DNA of 64,000 nt from Ricinus communis (GCF_019578655.1 NC_063256.1:29002342-29066341); one strand, 5' to 3'; counted from the first letter of the stretch, positions 11,234 to 23,976 are shown. Numbers and translations are program-made. The notes: generated by a model not told the origin, from the letters alone.

Positions 11234-13866
11234 TTAGTTTTTCAGTCTTTGTGGTGGGTTGTGATCATTATTTCTCCAAAAAAAATTTGGATGGTTTCTC
11301 CAACTTGGGTTATATATGTTAGAGTATGAATTATTTCTAGGTTCCCTAGGCTGATAAGATTCCATCAAATTAACCTGTTCATAATTATTTCCTGCATAAG
11401 TCTCATAAGATGAGCAAACATTAGCACCATGACCATAAACACCACATATACCATATACCTCATTGCTTGGTACATTCTTAGTTGAAGTAAGTATCTTAAC
11501 TTGTTTAGTTAATTCAGCTATTTGCATAGCCATCTCATTATTAGACACAAGTTTATTCACTCGTACTCTTTTTGTTCTCACACTCTTTCATTGTGAATTG
11601 GCTCTTAACATCTCAAAGATATCATAAACCTCATTAGTAGTTTTTTTCTAACATAGCATCCCCAGCTGCATTATCAACCATACATTTATATTGTTGTGTT
11701 AAACCATCATATGATTGGTTGGTCACAGGATGTGGGTATCCATGATGTGGGCATTGCACTAAAAGTGATTCGAAGTGATCCCATGCTTCATGAAAGGATT
11801 CAATATCCTTTTGATAAAATTTGAAAATTTTAGCCCTTAATTCTTTGGTCTTCTGATGTGAGTAAAATATACTTATAAATTTTTGATAAACTTCATCCCA
11901 GGTTCTCAAAGAATTAGGAGGCAAGGTCATTAACCAAGCCTTTGCTTTCTCTTTTAATGAGTAAGGAAAATATCTCATCCTTATTTGGTCTTCATTTAGT
12001 CTAGATAATGGAAATGTATGAACTATGGCATAAAATTTCCTAATAGATGCTAATATATCTTCACTAGGCAATATCATAGAATGAAGGAAGCATATTAAAT
12101 GAATGTTCTTAAGTTCATAATTCCTAGATGCATCACCTAGAACCATGCATAAAGTAGTATTACCAATTATAGGACGAGCATAATCCTTCATAGCCATTTG
12201 CCTTTGAGCTGCAACTTCTCTTTGGTCATTAGCCATTATTTCAACCTCTTCTTCAAATCCTTGTTCTAACTTTTTTCAAATTCTTCTTCTCTTGGAGGTA
12301 CTGATGTGCGTAGAATACACACATCTAAATGGGGTTTTTAAGGTTGATTTTATGTACATTTGGATGTGAATTGCCCCAACACTCACCCTATGCATCTGTT
12401 TATGTGTATTAGGTCCAAAAGAAGCCAAAGAGTGATAAAGGGAAGAACTGGAGCAGAATTGGACGTCAAAGTTGCCGAAACAAGTCGAGTTTGCGAATAA
12501 GGAAGCTAAAAACAACCGTGTTAGTTTTAACACTGGCTTTGTTCCCAACACGGGCACCAAAACGGCCGTCTTGGGTGCATTTGACAACAGGAAAAAGATG
12601 CATTAAAGAGCAAGACCACAAAGAGTAACACGGGCATCAACACTAGGCCGTGTTCCCAACACGGGCATCAACAGCAGGACGTGTTCCCAACACGGGCATC
12701 AACACAGCCATGTCCACAGTAGCTGGACGAATTAATTAAAAGAAAGAAAAGAGGGAAACGCGATCCAAGTAGGGTTAGGACGTCCCAAACTCATTTCTTT
12801 CTCTCTCTAAGGGTTTTTTGAGCTGAAACCAAGGAAAAAGGAGACTTGGACTAAGGTTTCAATTGGATTCCCTTCAAAGATTGAAGATTAGGCGAGGTTT
12901 GTTGATTGGTTTTAATTCAAGCAAGAGAAACAAGAATCGATTCAAGATTGAGCAAGAGGAATTAGAGCTGTTTAATCTCATCCAAGGGTGTATTTGGGTT
13001 TCTCTACCTTTACTCATTGTTGTAATTGAATTCTTGTGGGTTTTGATAATGAACATGATTAGCTAAACTTGTTAACCCATTAGGGTTCTTTATTTAGGGA
13101 TTTTTGTACTTAACTTTTGAATTGAATGTACTGCTTTTCAATATTGGTTTGCAATGGAAGTGCTTATTGATTTGTTCTTCATATCTTGTTGAATGATTAT
13201 TGGAATTTGAATGTTATTGAGAAAGATGTTTACATTTGGATTGTCCTTTGCAACCTAGAATTGAATTCGCCTAGAGATAGGGTGTTCGTTCTACCGAATT
13301 GAGAATTAACAACTCTCAATAGTGTTAAATGGTACATAATGCTAATTTGGATAATTAGAGTTAGGAAGAGATTTCAACCTAATTAATCTAAGTTAAGATG
13401 TTAATGTCCTTGAGAAAGGCGTTAATTGCATAGAGATTTTCCCATGGAAATTGAATTCAATAAATCAATTCCATCTTTAGTTTCCATTCCCTAGAGACAA
13501 GAATTCCTAAGGGATTATTCCTTAACTTGAATTAATCCTTCCCTAATAGCCGTAGTTAGATAACAATTAAAGTAGCTATCAGTTAATTTAGGAATTATTC
13601 ATCATTCATTTTAGGCTAATATAACAGAGAACAAAGGAGTAACTCTGGGCTTTCACTTTCCCGAGGAATACGACCTTGATACTCGCCATTAGTGCCAGAC
13701 TGCATCGATAGGTACACTGCCTTAGATTATAGCTGCATAGATAGCAACCATCAGGTACAAACTCACTCTCTACTTCTTGGTCTTCCTTTGCCTTTTTAAC
13801 AGCTGATCTCAAGTTGTAGGGATTTTGAGCTGATGAATTACCTGATTTTATTTTTCTGCTAGGCAT
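11234..13866 (-). pseudogene. Element II gag, split by a solo LTR and frameshifted
   Basis: The start is the ATG at 13866, giving a basic leader (M-P-S-R-K-I-K-S-G). After 38 codons it is interrupted by the solo LTR 12302-13753. Removing the insert and one copy of its GGTAC duplication restores the frame, but an A-run at about 12270-12275 then looks one base short. The core from 12236 to 11634 carries gag-family motifs (M-R-Y-F-P-Y-S-L, K-A-K-A-W-L). A segment at 11581-11234 holds a decayed Cys/His box near 11440. Confidence 0.85.
12302..13753 (+). mobile_element. Solo LTR inserted in element II gag, TSD GGTAC
   Basis: A 1452-bp LTR with TGATGTGCG start and CCATCA end, flanked by a perfect GGTAC duplication (12297-12301, 13754-13758). 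The 5' part matches the inverted solo LTR at 4492-5967, including GTGTTCCCAACACGG repeats at about 12535-12690, while the middle (about 13140-13480) does not, so the LTR family is mosaic. The ORFs inside it are shadows. Confidence 0.93.
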
Positions 13867-14010
13867 ACAAAATCAAAGAAAAATTTCAGATTTAAAAAAA
13901 AAAATTTAAGACCAAAAATTAAAGATAAAACAAAAACAAATAAACATAAACACACAAAAATACAAGAAATAAAACTCGACAATTAATTAATATAATATTG
14001 ACACAGTTTT

Positions 14011-14031
14011 CCAGCAATGGCGCCAAAAACT
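14011..14031 (-). promoter_or_regulatory. Primer binding site of element II
   Basis: On the minus strand TGGCGCCATTGCTGG follows the LTR end by a few bases. It resembles the complement of the 3' end of plant tRNA-Asp (TGGCGCCGTTGCCGGGGA), the usual Athila primer, with a few substitutions. Confidence 0.7.
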
Positions 14032-15261
14032 TGATGTCTCAAATTTAGTACTTGCAAGTGCACGAACCAAATGTTAGTACAGGAAAGTTCATCACAAGGT
14101 CAATCTCATAAGGAATTGTAAAGTATATACTATACAGACCAACTATCACATAAAACACCTCAAAATAAATCTAAACACTTTAATCCAATGTTTAAGAATA
14201 GTTTTAAAGTTTATAAAAGAAATTAAACAAATCAGAAAATAAATATGCAAAGGGAACAATGAATGTAAACTATATGATAAAATATCATTTAGTCTAGCTT
14301 ACACTCAGTAATCCCCTTATTTCCTTTTAAGTCCAAATCTAATAAATGAGATGGTGATGTGCATTTTTCCTAAGTCACTTAAGCTAATGATACAACCTAG
14401 ATTTCTTATACCAATATAAATTAAAGTAAAGATGGTGTTTCTAATACTTTTAACCTAAAGATATTCATAATAAGTATTACTATTAAATTGATATGATGGT
14501 CAATCAACAATAATAGATGAAACTAATACAGGTACAAAAATAAAGAAATCATTTATTGAACTCGTAATAAATGAGGTTCATACATAAGTAAAAAGCCAAA
14601 CTAAACAGAACTTAGCCTGACATACTTAATCCAATGGCCATTGTAATTAAATAGAAAGACATAAGAAATATAAAATAAAAAATTAAAGCTTCCTCAAAAT
14701 CTAGAAGTTCTTCAAGGGATGAAGAAGATTGATCCTCACTCTCCACATCCCGAAAAGCTTTTTAATCCTTAAAAGAATAATGCAAGACTAACTAACTATT
14801 GTAGAAGATCAACTGTAGAGAGTTCACAAATAGAAGAATAATAGATTGACGCCCTTTGTTTAATTGATCTCTACTTCTCGTAGAGATTCCTTTTTTAGAG
14901 TCCTTCTCTAAGCATAATACTGCTATGGCTATCCTCTTAACTATTCTAAACCAAATAAACAACTTAAAAGATAATTATCCTTAATTATATCGTAACCAAT
15001 TAATTTTATCTTTGTGGACCTTGACAAATTCGGTTAAGCCTGCAACATATTTTTATTTCGAGCCTTTTTCAGCCTTAGTCCAATTAAAGCCCATTTATGT
15101 ATTTTTATCTCATATTCTATCTCTTTGGCTATTATCACCTAAAATCAGATAATAAGGCTAAAGTGAGGTAATAAGCACATATTTATATATATTATGTATA
15201 TAAAGCATACCAATAAATTACTGAAATGCCTTAATTATATATATATAATATGAACCTATCA
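14032..15261 (-). repeat. Element II 5' LTR (outer edge tentative)
   Basis: The inner edge is fixed by the primer site: on the plus strand the LTR begins TGATGTCTC at 14032. The outer edge is placed at ATCA ending 15261 because this gives TGAT/ATCA termini like the other LTRs here and a reasonable 1230-bp length. There is no second LTR to compare with, so this edge is a guess. The sequence is AT-rich with TATA-like motifs near 15180-15250. Confidence 0.5.
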
Positions 15262-16992
15262 TAAAGATTTAATAAAATATTAATAATATTATTTGTAAAA
15301 AGTAATTTATAAATAAGGAACTTAATAATAAAATTGCATTTCACCTTTAATGATAAAATATTATTGTAGCACAATTTTAAACTATCAAATAAAAATATTA
15401 TGCAACATACATAGATTCAATTTATATTAATTTATTAATTTAAATACAAATAATAAGTAATAATTATGTTTTTTAAAATAACCTTAATTAGTTAATATTG
15501 CATTAATACTTTGATCAATAAGTACACATATTAAGAAAGAAATAAATGAGAAGGATTGAATGTAAAATAATAAGTTCAATTAAAATAATAATTAAAAGAA
15601 TATATTTACATTCATTTATTTGATTTGATAAGATAAATAAACTATAAATATTATTCACTTTAAATAAGATGAAAAGATTTTATACAAAAAATAAAGAAAA
15701 CAATTAATTAAATTAAAAATATTATATATATGTGTGTGTATGTAAAGAACATATTATTTGAATAGTAAGAAAAAGAAAAAGAAAAGACTTTTATGAGTAT
15801 TGATAAAACATAAAAAGAGAAATCTTCATTCATCTTGAAGAAGAAAGAAAACTTTAAAAAAGTCTCTAAATGAGAGTTATTTATAATCAACCATATAAGT
15901 ATTATTTTTATGATTATTAGAGAATTTAAAAACAAGATGAATTAGATCTTTATGTCTTTAAAAAATGAGGAAAAGTTATGAAATATAGTCATAGTTTGGT
16001 GAATTTTTAGTTTTTAAGTGTGATTATTTCTTAATAAATCAAAATATATATTTTGTTTTGTTAGTAAAATATAATCGCGAACACGTAAACTTCATATCCT
16101 TAAAAACTGCTTGAAAAGATGGACCATTTTGGGAGACCAAATAATCTCAAATGGATTCAAGAGCGGTGCCATTGTAAAAAGCACTGAAAGAGCTTTTATA
16201 GTATGTACTTCTAGGTCCCATAACTCCTCCTAGATAAAAAGTTAGGGTCGATCAAATTCAAACAGAAAGCCACGTAGGGCCAAACCACCAAAAGGACTTG
16301 CGGAACTGTAAGAGAAGTATGCGGCTAGCTTTTCAAATCGCAGATAGGCTTTATGGTTTTGCAGGTAGTTATGCGGTCTAAATTTTAATTTTTTAAAAAA
16401 GAATGCACCTTATCCCACGTTGCTAAGTTGTAGAGAGTTGCACACATCATAACACTATAAAAGGGAGGTTGAGTGAGGTTCCAAAGCAAAAAAAATCAAA
16501 AAAAAACCATCCGAGTATTGGCAAAAACCAATAAACTTGTGATTGTCACGAGCAAACCAAGTTTATTGATATCTTTATTTCAAAATTTCCTTTCTTCATT
16601 GTAAGTCTAATAGATTTATACTTTGAAAATTTAGAGAGAGTATGCTCTGCACTTGCCAATAACTTTTGAATTTTGTGTAACATAAAGCCTAGTTTCTTCA
16701 AATCTAATTTTGGAGGATATGATCATTCTTTTGTCTTTTATTCTTCTTAAACTTTTAATAGTGAAGACTAGATCAAACCAAATTATTATTTTCATTCCGC
16801 CCAAGAAAGTAATGATGTAATCTTTTCTTGTAATTTCTTTTATTAATAAAGCATGATGTTTTTCTTTTTATTCCATGTTATCATATTTAGTCTTTCATAT
16901 ACATATTTACTTTTGATTATATTATATCCATAATCATACAATTTAGGCATCAATAAAAATTTAGGAATCATTAACAGTTATAGTTTTTCTTT
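15262..16992. other. AT-rich intergenic DNA with a promoter-like block
   Basis: Very AT-rich up to about 16060. Then a more balanced stretch has a good TATA box (TATAAAAG, 16456-16463) followed by a perfect 11-bp inverted repeat (16529-16539 and 16558-16568) whose left arm contains AATAAA. A TATA box, short leader and AATAAA in a hairpin are typical of an LTR R region, so this may be an old LTR, but I found no matching ends. No ORF looks coding. Confidence 0.5.
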
Positions 16993-16997
16993 TAGTT

Positions 16998-18428
16998 TGA
17001 TAAGCATCATACTATACATGTTTTCATGCCCGATTGTTCACATTTTTATGCATGATTATCCCGTTTTATGCTAGAATCACCTGTCTTTTGTTTTCCTTTT
17101 CATTTCAGGTCATTTTCGAAGGACACCATCAGTAATCGAGGGAAATACGTGGGATTACGGAGCAAAATCCATCAAATTGGGCGAGAACAAGCACCCCGAG
17201 GGTTGAGCACGGCCTGGACTCTGGCCGTGCTGAATTATCAAGAGGCTATCCCCAATTGTGCCATTTCGGCACGCCTTCCATAGCCACCACGGCCTCCAGC
17301 ACGGCCTGTGGTGGATCAGCACCGCCTTGGGCACGGCCTATGGTGGCTCGTACAACAGACTCTGATTCAAAGCCACTGGACTCGGCCGTCTTGAATCAAC
17401 TATATAGGCGATTTTGAATTCTAATAAAAGAAAGACGATTTTTGGACTCAATTCCAAGACACACACTTAATCAAATATTTCCTATACCTCAATTGTAGAC
17501 CTGGAGAGATCAATTTTCATCAATTGAAGGGGGGATTCCACTTATTCCAACATCGAATTGAAGATCAAGACAACTTTTGGGAGCATTCAAGAGGCAACTA
17601 GGGTTTGAGATTTTGAATTTGCAAATTTAGGGTTTCTCATTCAGCTTGAAAGAGAAGGGTGTACATACCTTTAATTTGTTTTTCCTTATTTTGTTCTTTA
17701 ATTGCTTTGACTATGAACATGAGCTAGATCTTTTGAATCCATTAGGGTTCACCTTTGTTGATGGATTATGCTTAATTGTTAGTTTTTATAATTGTCATTC
17801 TTGCAATCTTCTTGCTATTCAGTAATAAAAGTTTGATGCAATTAATTTGAGACGTTGGATTAATTATTTATTAGGTTGTTTCTTGACATTGAGAAATGCT
17901 TGTTACAACTGGATTTTGAATAGTAAGGACTGGTAGTTAACACTTAGAGATGAGGTTGATTTACTCACGGATTAAGAACTAACAACTCTTAATAGTCTTA
18001 AATCATACTTAATGCTAATTTGTAGTAATCCGATAGGAAGAGATTCCATTAGGTTAGTGCAGGTTTAGGAATCCGGTAAGCTCGAGAGAGGCAGGGATTC
18101 AATTTAGGATTTAGGCACGGGTAAGCAAGATCGGCAATCCATAAAATTCATCTTTAGAATTCCATCACTTAGGCTCCCTTTTGGATTTATTTCTCTCTTT
18201 ACAATTGTCTTTTAATTGTCCATTGTTGTCCTTCATTTACTTAATTGCACTCATAACCATTACCGGTATGTTAGAACTTTCACACCCTATTTCAGACTAG
18301 ATAACATAGCAAGCAGTAGTAACTCTAGGTTCACCCGATCTCCAGGGATACGACCTTGATACTCACTAGTGCTAGGCTGCATCGGTAGGTTCACTGCCTT
18401 AGGTGTAGGTTGCATAAAGAAGCCATCA
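16998..18428 (+). repeat. Element III 5' LTR
   Basis: TGATAAGCATC start and CCATCA end. U3 contains a perfect 9-bp inverted repeat (AGCACGGCC at 17206-17214, GGCCGTGCT at 17223-17231). The GC-rich stretch continues to about 17395 and is followed by a TATA-like CTATATAGG near 17400. The last 150 bp is the block shared by all Athila LTRs in the window. Confidence 0.95.
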
Positions 18429-18430
18429 AG

Positions 18431-18448
18431 TTTTTGGCGTTCTTGGTA
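18431..18448 (+). promoter_or_regulatory. Primer binding site of element III, degraded
   Basis: TTTTTGGCGTTCTTGG follows the LTR end and AG. The first bases (TGGCG) fit the tRNA-Asp complement used by Athila elements, but the rest departs from it more than expected for so young an element. Confidence 0.55.
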
Positions 18449-18597
18449 CCGAACCAGAATTTGAACTAGAGTGAATTATTTTGTGTTAATTTAGTCATTA
18501 TTTTTTTATTCATTTATTCTTTAATTCTATTATTATTTATTATTATATTATTTTTGTTGATCGGTGGTTGTGTGGACTTTCGGTTTCAGGGTAGTTT

Positions 18598-20195
18598 ATG
18601 ACCGGAGCTCAAACTCGAATCTTATAGAGCCTCTATCCCGATCCGAACGATCCCTCGGACTCTTAAGGAAGAGGTTGCAATTAGAAGAGGAGGAGATTGA
18701 GGTTGAGATACCTGTGGATAGACTAGACACGATGGAAAACCATGACCCCCACGCCGATGAGGATCGGGAGGACGATGTACGAGTTTGCTCGACCATCTTT
18801 GGATGGGACGAAAACTAGTATAGTCGGACTACTTTAGCGGCCAACAATTTTGAGATAAAGGCCAATGTTATCCGGATGATCCAACAAAGCGTGCAGTTTG
18901 GAGGATTGCCCAGTGAGGATCCCAATGCACATATCTCCAACTTTTGGAGATTTGTGACACATTCAAAATAAATGGAACAACTGGGATGATGCCATTCGGT
19001 GAGATTGTTTCCATTTTCCTTGAGGGACAGAGCAAAGAGATGGTTGCAATCTCTTCCACAATGACGATCACTACACCGGAAGGCGTTGGCCGAAAAATTT
19101 TTATATAAGTATTTTCCTCCGCTAAAACCGCTAAACTTAGAAATGACATATCTTCTTTTGTGCAGTTTGATGATGAAAGCATGTCGATGCATGGGAGAGA
19201 TTTAAAGATCTTTTGAGATGCTGCCCACATCACGGAATTGCCGGTGTGGATGCGGGTTCGACCTTCTACAAGAAAGTTAAACCTCGCAACGAGGCGGATG
19301 GTGGATCTTTGCGGTGGGGGCGCTAAGCGAATGCGACGCCCGAGCAAGCTCGGAACTTGATAGAGGAAATGGCCATGAACAACTATCAATGGCAATCCTC
19401 TAGGAACCGACCAGGAAGACAAGGAGTGGTCGGCCAAGTGGACTCTACAGCCTTGGCGAGCTCAAGTGGAGCTTCTAGCCAAGAAGATCGACCAACTCCA
19501 GGATGCTTGGGTTCACGCAATGAACGTTGGTCATGAGTTTTGTGGTGGCCCGCATTACAAAGGCGAATCGCATCACGGAGGTATGTTTGCTTCATCTTTT
19601 ATTAGTTTTCCATCTAATTCTACTATATCTTCCGATGTTGAGCGGGTTGATTATATGGGAATGCCCCAAGACAGTAGAATAACCCCTACAAAGTAATACA
19701 TACAACCCTAGATGGCGCAATCACCCCAATTTCGGTTGGAGGAACAATAATGCCCAGGTCCGGCCAGTTTCCAAAGACTTCATCAACGTACCACAAAGAA
19801 TAACCAACCGGTGGGCTGCACAAGCTCCTCCTCCCAAAGAAAAGAAGTCAAATTTAGAGGAGCTCATGATGAAGTTTGTGACATCTACAAACAAGATTCC
19901 AGTGATCGATAGTGCACTTAGGAATCGGCAGGCCTCGATTCGAACTTGGAGACTCAAATTGGCCAAATTTCTAAGATGCTTTCGGAGAGACCTTCAGGAT
20001 CGCTCCCTAGCACTACAGAGTCAAACCCGAGGGAGCATTGCAAAGCTATCACCTTGCGTTCGAGGTAAGAATTTGACTGGTTCTTCGCCTTTAGCCGATA
20101 AGGATAATACAACCGTGCGGTCGAGCCGGCCTAAGGAAGGACCGGACCTTGAGATGGTAGAGAATGAGAGAAAGAAAGAAGGCAGGCAAAAGAGC
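18598..20195 (+). pseudogene. Element III gag, frameshifted
   Basis: Start chosen at the ATG 18598-18600, 8 nt after a CAG acceptor-like site, matching element V. The first dozen codons need a one-base correction. An open stretch then gives an acidic N-terminus (E-E-E-E-I-E-V-E-I). The gag core lies at about 18840-19380, and a Cys/His box C-G-G-P-H near 19543. Frameshifts are numerous (near 18605, 18780, 18945, 19000, 19120, 19240-19330). Stops are few, unlike in elements I and V: the breaks are mostly small indels. Confidence 0.85.
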
Positions 20196-20200
20196 CCTGC

Positions 20201-20815
20201 ATGGAGTATCGGCCGGTACCATATCCTGCAAGGTTGAGACAGGATATGGTGGACAAGCAATACAGTAAGTTTCTTGACTTATTTAAGCAGCTGAAAATTA
20301 ACTTACCTTTTGTTGAGGCAATTTCACAGATGCCGAAATACGCCAAGTTTTTAAAGGAGATTTTGAGCAACAAAAGGAAGTTGGAGGATCTTGGTCAGGT
20401 GGTGCTTAATGAGGAGTGTTCAGTATTCTCCGAACAAACTGCCACTCAAGCGAGATCCAGGAGTTTTACTATCCCTTGTATGATTGGTGATTTATCAATT
20501 AGTGGTGCATTGGCTGATTTAGGAGCCGATTAACTTAATGCCCACTAGTTTATTTGCCAAATTAGGGTTGCATGAGCCAAAGCCTACTAGGATGAGTGTT
20601 CAATTAGCAGATAGGACTGTTAAAATTCCTAGAGGTATTGTTGAAGATGTACTTGTAAAGGTAGATAAATTTATCTTTCCTGTAGATTTTGTGGTAATGG
20701 ATATGGAGGGTGATAGCACTGTGCCTCTTATCCTGGGTAGGCCTTTCCTAGCTACATCAAGGGTCAAGTATCGATGTAAGCGATGGAAAGCTTAAGCTTA
20801 GAGTTAATGAATAGA
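20201..20815 (+). pseudogene. Element III aspartic protease, frameshifted
   Basis: The linker with Q-M-P-K-Y-A-K-F-L-K-E (about 20329) leads to A-D-L-G-A at about 20510, where an extra base breaks the frame, and continues from 20538 with the usual L-A-D-R-T-V-K-I-P-R-G-I-V-E-D and L-G-R-P-F-L (about 20740). The catalytic Asp of D-L-G is present. A further frameshift follows near 20765. It would process gag-pol in an intact element. Confidence 0.88.
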
Positions 20816-20821
20816 CCATTA

Positions 20822-22660
20822 CCTTTGACCGGCCACTTCCGGGATCGTGATAATCGTATGTTCTATTGATGTTATTGATGATGTGGTTGAGTCCCATTTA
20901 CAAGAAATTTTATGTGCTGACCCTTTGCAAGTAGCATTAGCTGAGGATGAGGAGGAGTTGTCCAATGAGCAAGTGTTGGAGCAACTCGCTGTTTTATTGG
21001 CTTCTGAGCCGAGCTTGTCAACTGATCCCTATCTTTTTCTTGACAGGTCTGGGGTGCGGAAAGTAAAGACTTCATTCGAGGACCCACCAGTTTTAGAACT
21101 GAAGGAATTACCGAGCCACTTGGTTTATGCCTTCCTGGATGAAGAGAAGCGCTTACCAGTAATCATAGCAGCCGATCTAACTCCTGAAGAACAAGCCATG
21201 CTATTGGAAGTTCTAAGGAAGTACAAGAAGGCCTTTGCTTTCAATATAGCCGATATCCCGGGCATAAATCCAAGTTTCTGCTCTCATAAGATTTCATTGG
21301 GGGACAGTCACGCTCAGCCTCAAAGACGACTCAATCCGAACATGAAAGAAGTGGTAAAGAAGGAGGTAATTAAACTTCTTGATGCATGTTTGATATATCC
21401 CATTTCTGACAGTTCGTGGGTTAGTCCTGTGCAGGTTGTACCCAAGAAAGGAGGCATCACAGTGGTAAGGAATGAGAAGGATGAGCTGATCTCGACTCTG
21501 ACGGAATAAAGCCCGAGTTTGCATTGATTACTGTAGGCTTAATGATGCAACTCGGAAGGACCACTTTCCTCTTCCTTTCATTGATCGGATGATTGAACGT
21601 TTAGCGAGGCCACATGTTTTATTGTTTTCTTGATGGCTTTTCAGTTACTTTCGGATTCCTATTGCACCTGAGGACCAAGAGAAGACTACCTTCACCTGCC
21701 CTTATGGGACGTTTGCTTATAGACGGATGCCATTCGGAGTGTGCAATGCACCAGCTACATTTCAGCGGTGCATGATGGCTATTTTTTAGGACATGATTGA
21801 GGAGTCTATGGAGGTATTTATGGATGACTTCTCTATTTTTGGTAATTCTTTCTCTCTTTGTTTGGCAAACCTTGAGCGCATGTTAGCTAGATGTATTGAG
21901 GCTAACTTGGTACTAAACTGGGAAAAATGTCATTTCATGGTAAGAGAGGGGATTGTTTTAGGGCATAAGATCTCTCGGTACGGGATGGAGGTGGATAGAG
22001 CTAACGTTGAAGTAATATCTAAGCTACCTCCTCCTAGTTCCGTTAAAATTTAGGAGTTTTTGGGCCATGTAGGGTTTTATAGGAGATTTATTAGAGATTT
22101 TTCTAAGATTGCTAGGCCCTCACTCAATTGTTAGTTAAGGATGTACCTTTTATTTTTGATGATGCATGCGTGGCGACTTTTGAGTTACTCTTGAAGAAAC
22201 TTTAACTTCATGACCCCAATCATGGTTTCTCCCGATTGGGGGCCGCCTTTGAACTGATGTGCGATGCTAGTGATTATGCGATTGGAGTCGTGCTTGGACG
22301 AGAGGATTGAAAAGAAGTTTCAACCCATTTACTACGCCAAGACCTTGACAGGAGCCCAAGAACACTACACCACCACAGAGAAGGAGTTATTGGCGGTTGT
22401 TTATGCCTTCGACAAGTTTAGATCATACCTCGTTCTCTGCAAAACCATTGTCTTCACGGACCACTCGGCATTATGGTACTTATTCCTGAAAAAATGATGC
22501 GAAACCGAGATTGATTCGGTGGATTCTTTTGTTATGAGGAATTTGACGTCGAGATCAAGGATAAGAAGGGCGGAGAATCCGGCAAATGGACCATTTATCG
22601 AGATTGGAAAATCCTCACTTAGATGCACTTGATGAGACGACCATAAATGATCGATTTCCA
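20822..22660 (+). pseudogene. Element III reverse transcriptase and RNase H, frameshifted
   Basis: The N-terminal connector (20847-21509) is open and ends with V-S-P-V-Q-V-V-P-K-K-G-G. A frameshift near 21505 separates it from C-R-L-N-D-A-T (about 21530). The catalytic F-M-D-D is at 21817-21828 in an open stretch 21793-22053. RNase H is recognised by C-D-A-S-D-Y near 22260, Y-A-K-T-L-T near 22335 and T-D-H-S-A-L near 22456, with frame breaks near 22050, 22130, 22290 and 22495. This region is absent from elements I and V, so element III-like copies are the likely source of enzyme for them. Confidence 0.88.
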
Positions 22661-23976
22661 AAAGAACATTTGTATGTCACTCAGGTATACACTGATACTC
22701 CTTGGTTTTCTGATTATGCTAACTATTTGGTTGCTAGGGTTCTACCAAAGGGTATGACGTGACGAAAAGAAGAAATTCTTCACGATTTGAAATACTATAT
22801 TTGGGAAGATCCCTTTTTGTTTAAAGTATGTGCGGATCGGGTGATTCATTTGTTGTGTATATGGCGAGGAGACTCTCCAAATATTGAAGCAATGCCATGA
22901 GGGACCCACTGGAGGTCATCAAGCAAACCATCGCGAGGGAAGGTGCTAGAGGCGGGATTCTATTGGCCTACGCTCTTCCAAGATGCACGGAAATTTGTTA
23001 AGGTTTGTGACCCTTGCCAGCGCTCAGGTAATATCTCTTCTCGTGATGAGATGCCCCAAACCAGTGTGCAAGTCGTTGAGATTTTTGATGTCTGGGGCAT
23101 CGACTTCATGGGACCCTTTCCCTCTTCGTATGGTAATAAGTACATTCTGGTTGCTGTTGAATATTTCTCTAAGTGGCCTGAAGCTCAGGCTGTAGCCACT
23201 GATGATGCTAGGGTTGTCTGCAGGTTCATTAAGCGATTGTTTGCTAGGTTTGGCATACCTAGGGCGCTTATTAGTGATAGAGGAACACATTTCTGCAACA
23301 CCCAATTAGAGAAAGTACTTAAGCGGTACGGAGTTACTCATCGGTTCTCTACTCCCTATCACCCCCAGACTAGTGGGCAGGTTGAGGTAACTAATAGGGG
23401 TATCAAACGTATTTTAGAGAGAACCGTTAGTACCAGTAGGAAGGACTGGACTCTTAAGTTAGATGATGCATTATGGGCGTTTAGGACTGCTTTTAGGACA
23501 TCTATAGGTTTTACGCCCTATCGCCTTGTTTATGGAAAGTCATGTCATTTGCCTGTTGAGTTAGAGCATAGGGCACTTTGGGCCCTTAGAACTTGTAACT
23601 TTGATATTGATTATGCAGGTAAGGAGCGACAATGGCAGCTGAGTGAGCTAGATGAGTGGCGCCAGCAGGCATACGAAAACTCCTCAACTTACAAAGCAAG
23701 GACTAAGAAATGGCATGATCAAAGGATTCGTGAGCCTAAGGAATTTCAGGTTGGGGATCGAGTGTTACTTTACAACTCTCGCCTTCGTCTGTTTCCGGAA
23801 GCTGTTGCACTCGTTGGTCCGGACCATTTCAGATCGGACAAGTCTTTCCATATGGAGTGGTAGAGTTGCATCATCCAGAGAAGGGGAACTTCAAAGTGAA
23901 CGGCCATCGGCTAAAGCGATATCATTGTAACTCGTTGGATAGTGAGCAACGAGTTGACCTGGCTTTGTATGCATAG
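22661..23976 (+). pseudogene. Element III integrase, mostly open
   Basis: The His half of the HHCC zinc site lies near 22890-22935 in a broken frame. A 306-codon open stretch (22943-23863) then holds C-D-P-C, the DDE core with Asp54 (W-G-I-D-F), Asp112 (I-S-D-R-G) and Glu148 (Q-V-E) counted from 22943, and a C-terminal G-D-R-V-L-L module. The D-to-E spacing of 35 residues is the retroviral/Ty3 integrase signature. A frameshift near 23800 breaks the last 50 residues; the original stop is probably the TAG at 23974-23976. Confidence 0.9.

Larger units (their letters stand above)
9848..15261 (-). mobile_element. Element II: truncated Athila-like retrotransposon of a second family
   Basis: Read on the minus strand: LTR (15261-14032), primer site, gag (from 13866), protease (to 9848), then an abrupt end against the LTR of element I. 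Reverse transcriptase, integrase and the other LTR are missing. The gag and protease are clearly different in sequence from elements I and III-V, so this is a separate family. A plus-strand solo LTR (12302-13753) sits in gag. Confidence 0.8.

Noticed and set aside
22401..23305. Minus-strand ORFs overlapping RNase H and integrase
   Set aside because: They are shadows of the conserved plus-strand pol frames.
18598..23976. Programmed frameshifting in element III gag-pol
   Set aside because: There are too many shifts, in both directions, at sites not shared with elements IV and V, and with no slippery-site pattern.
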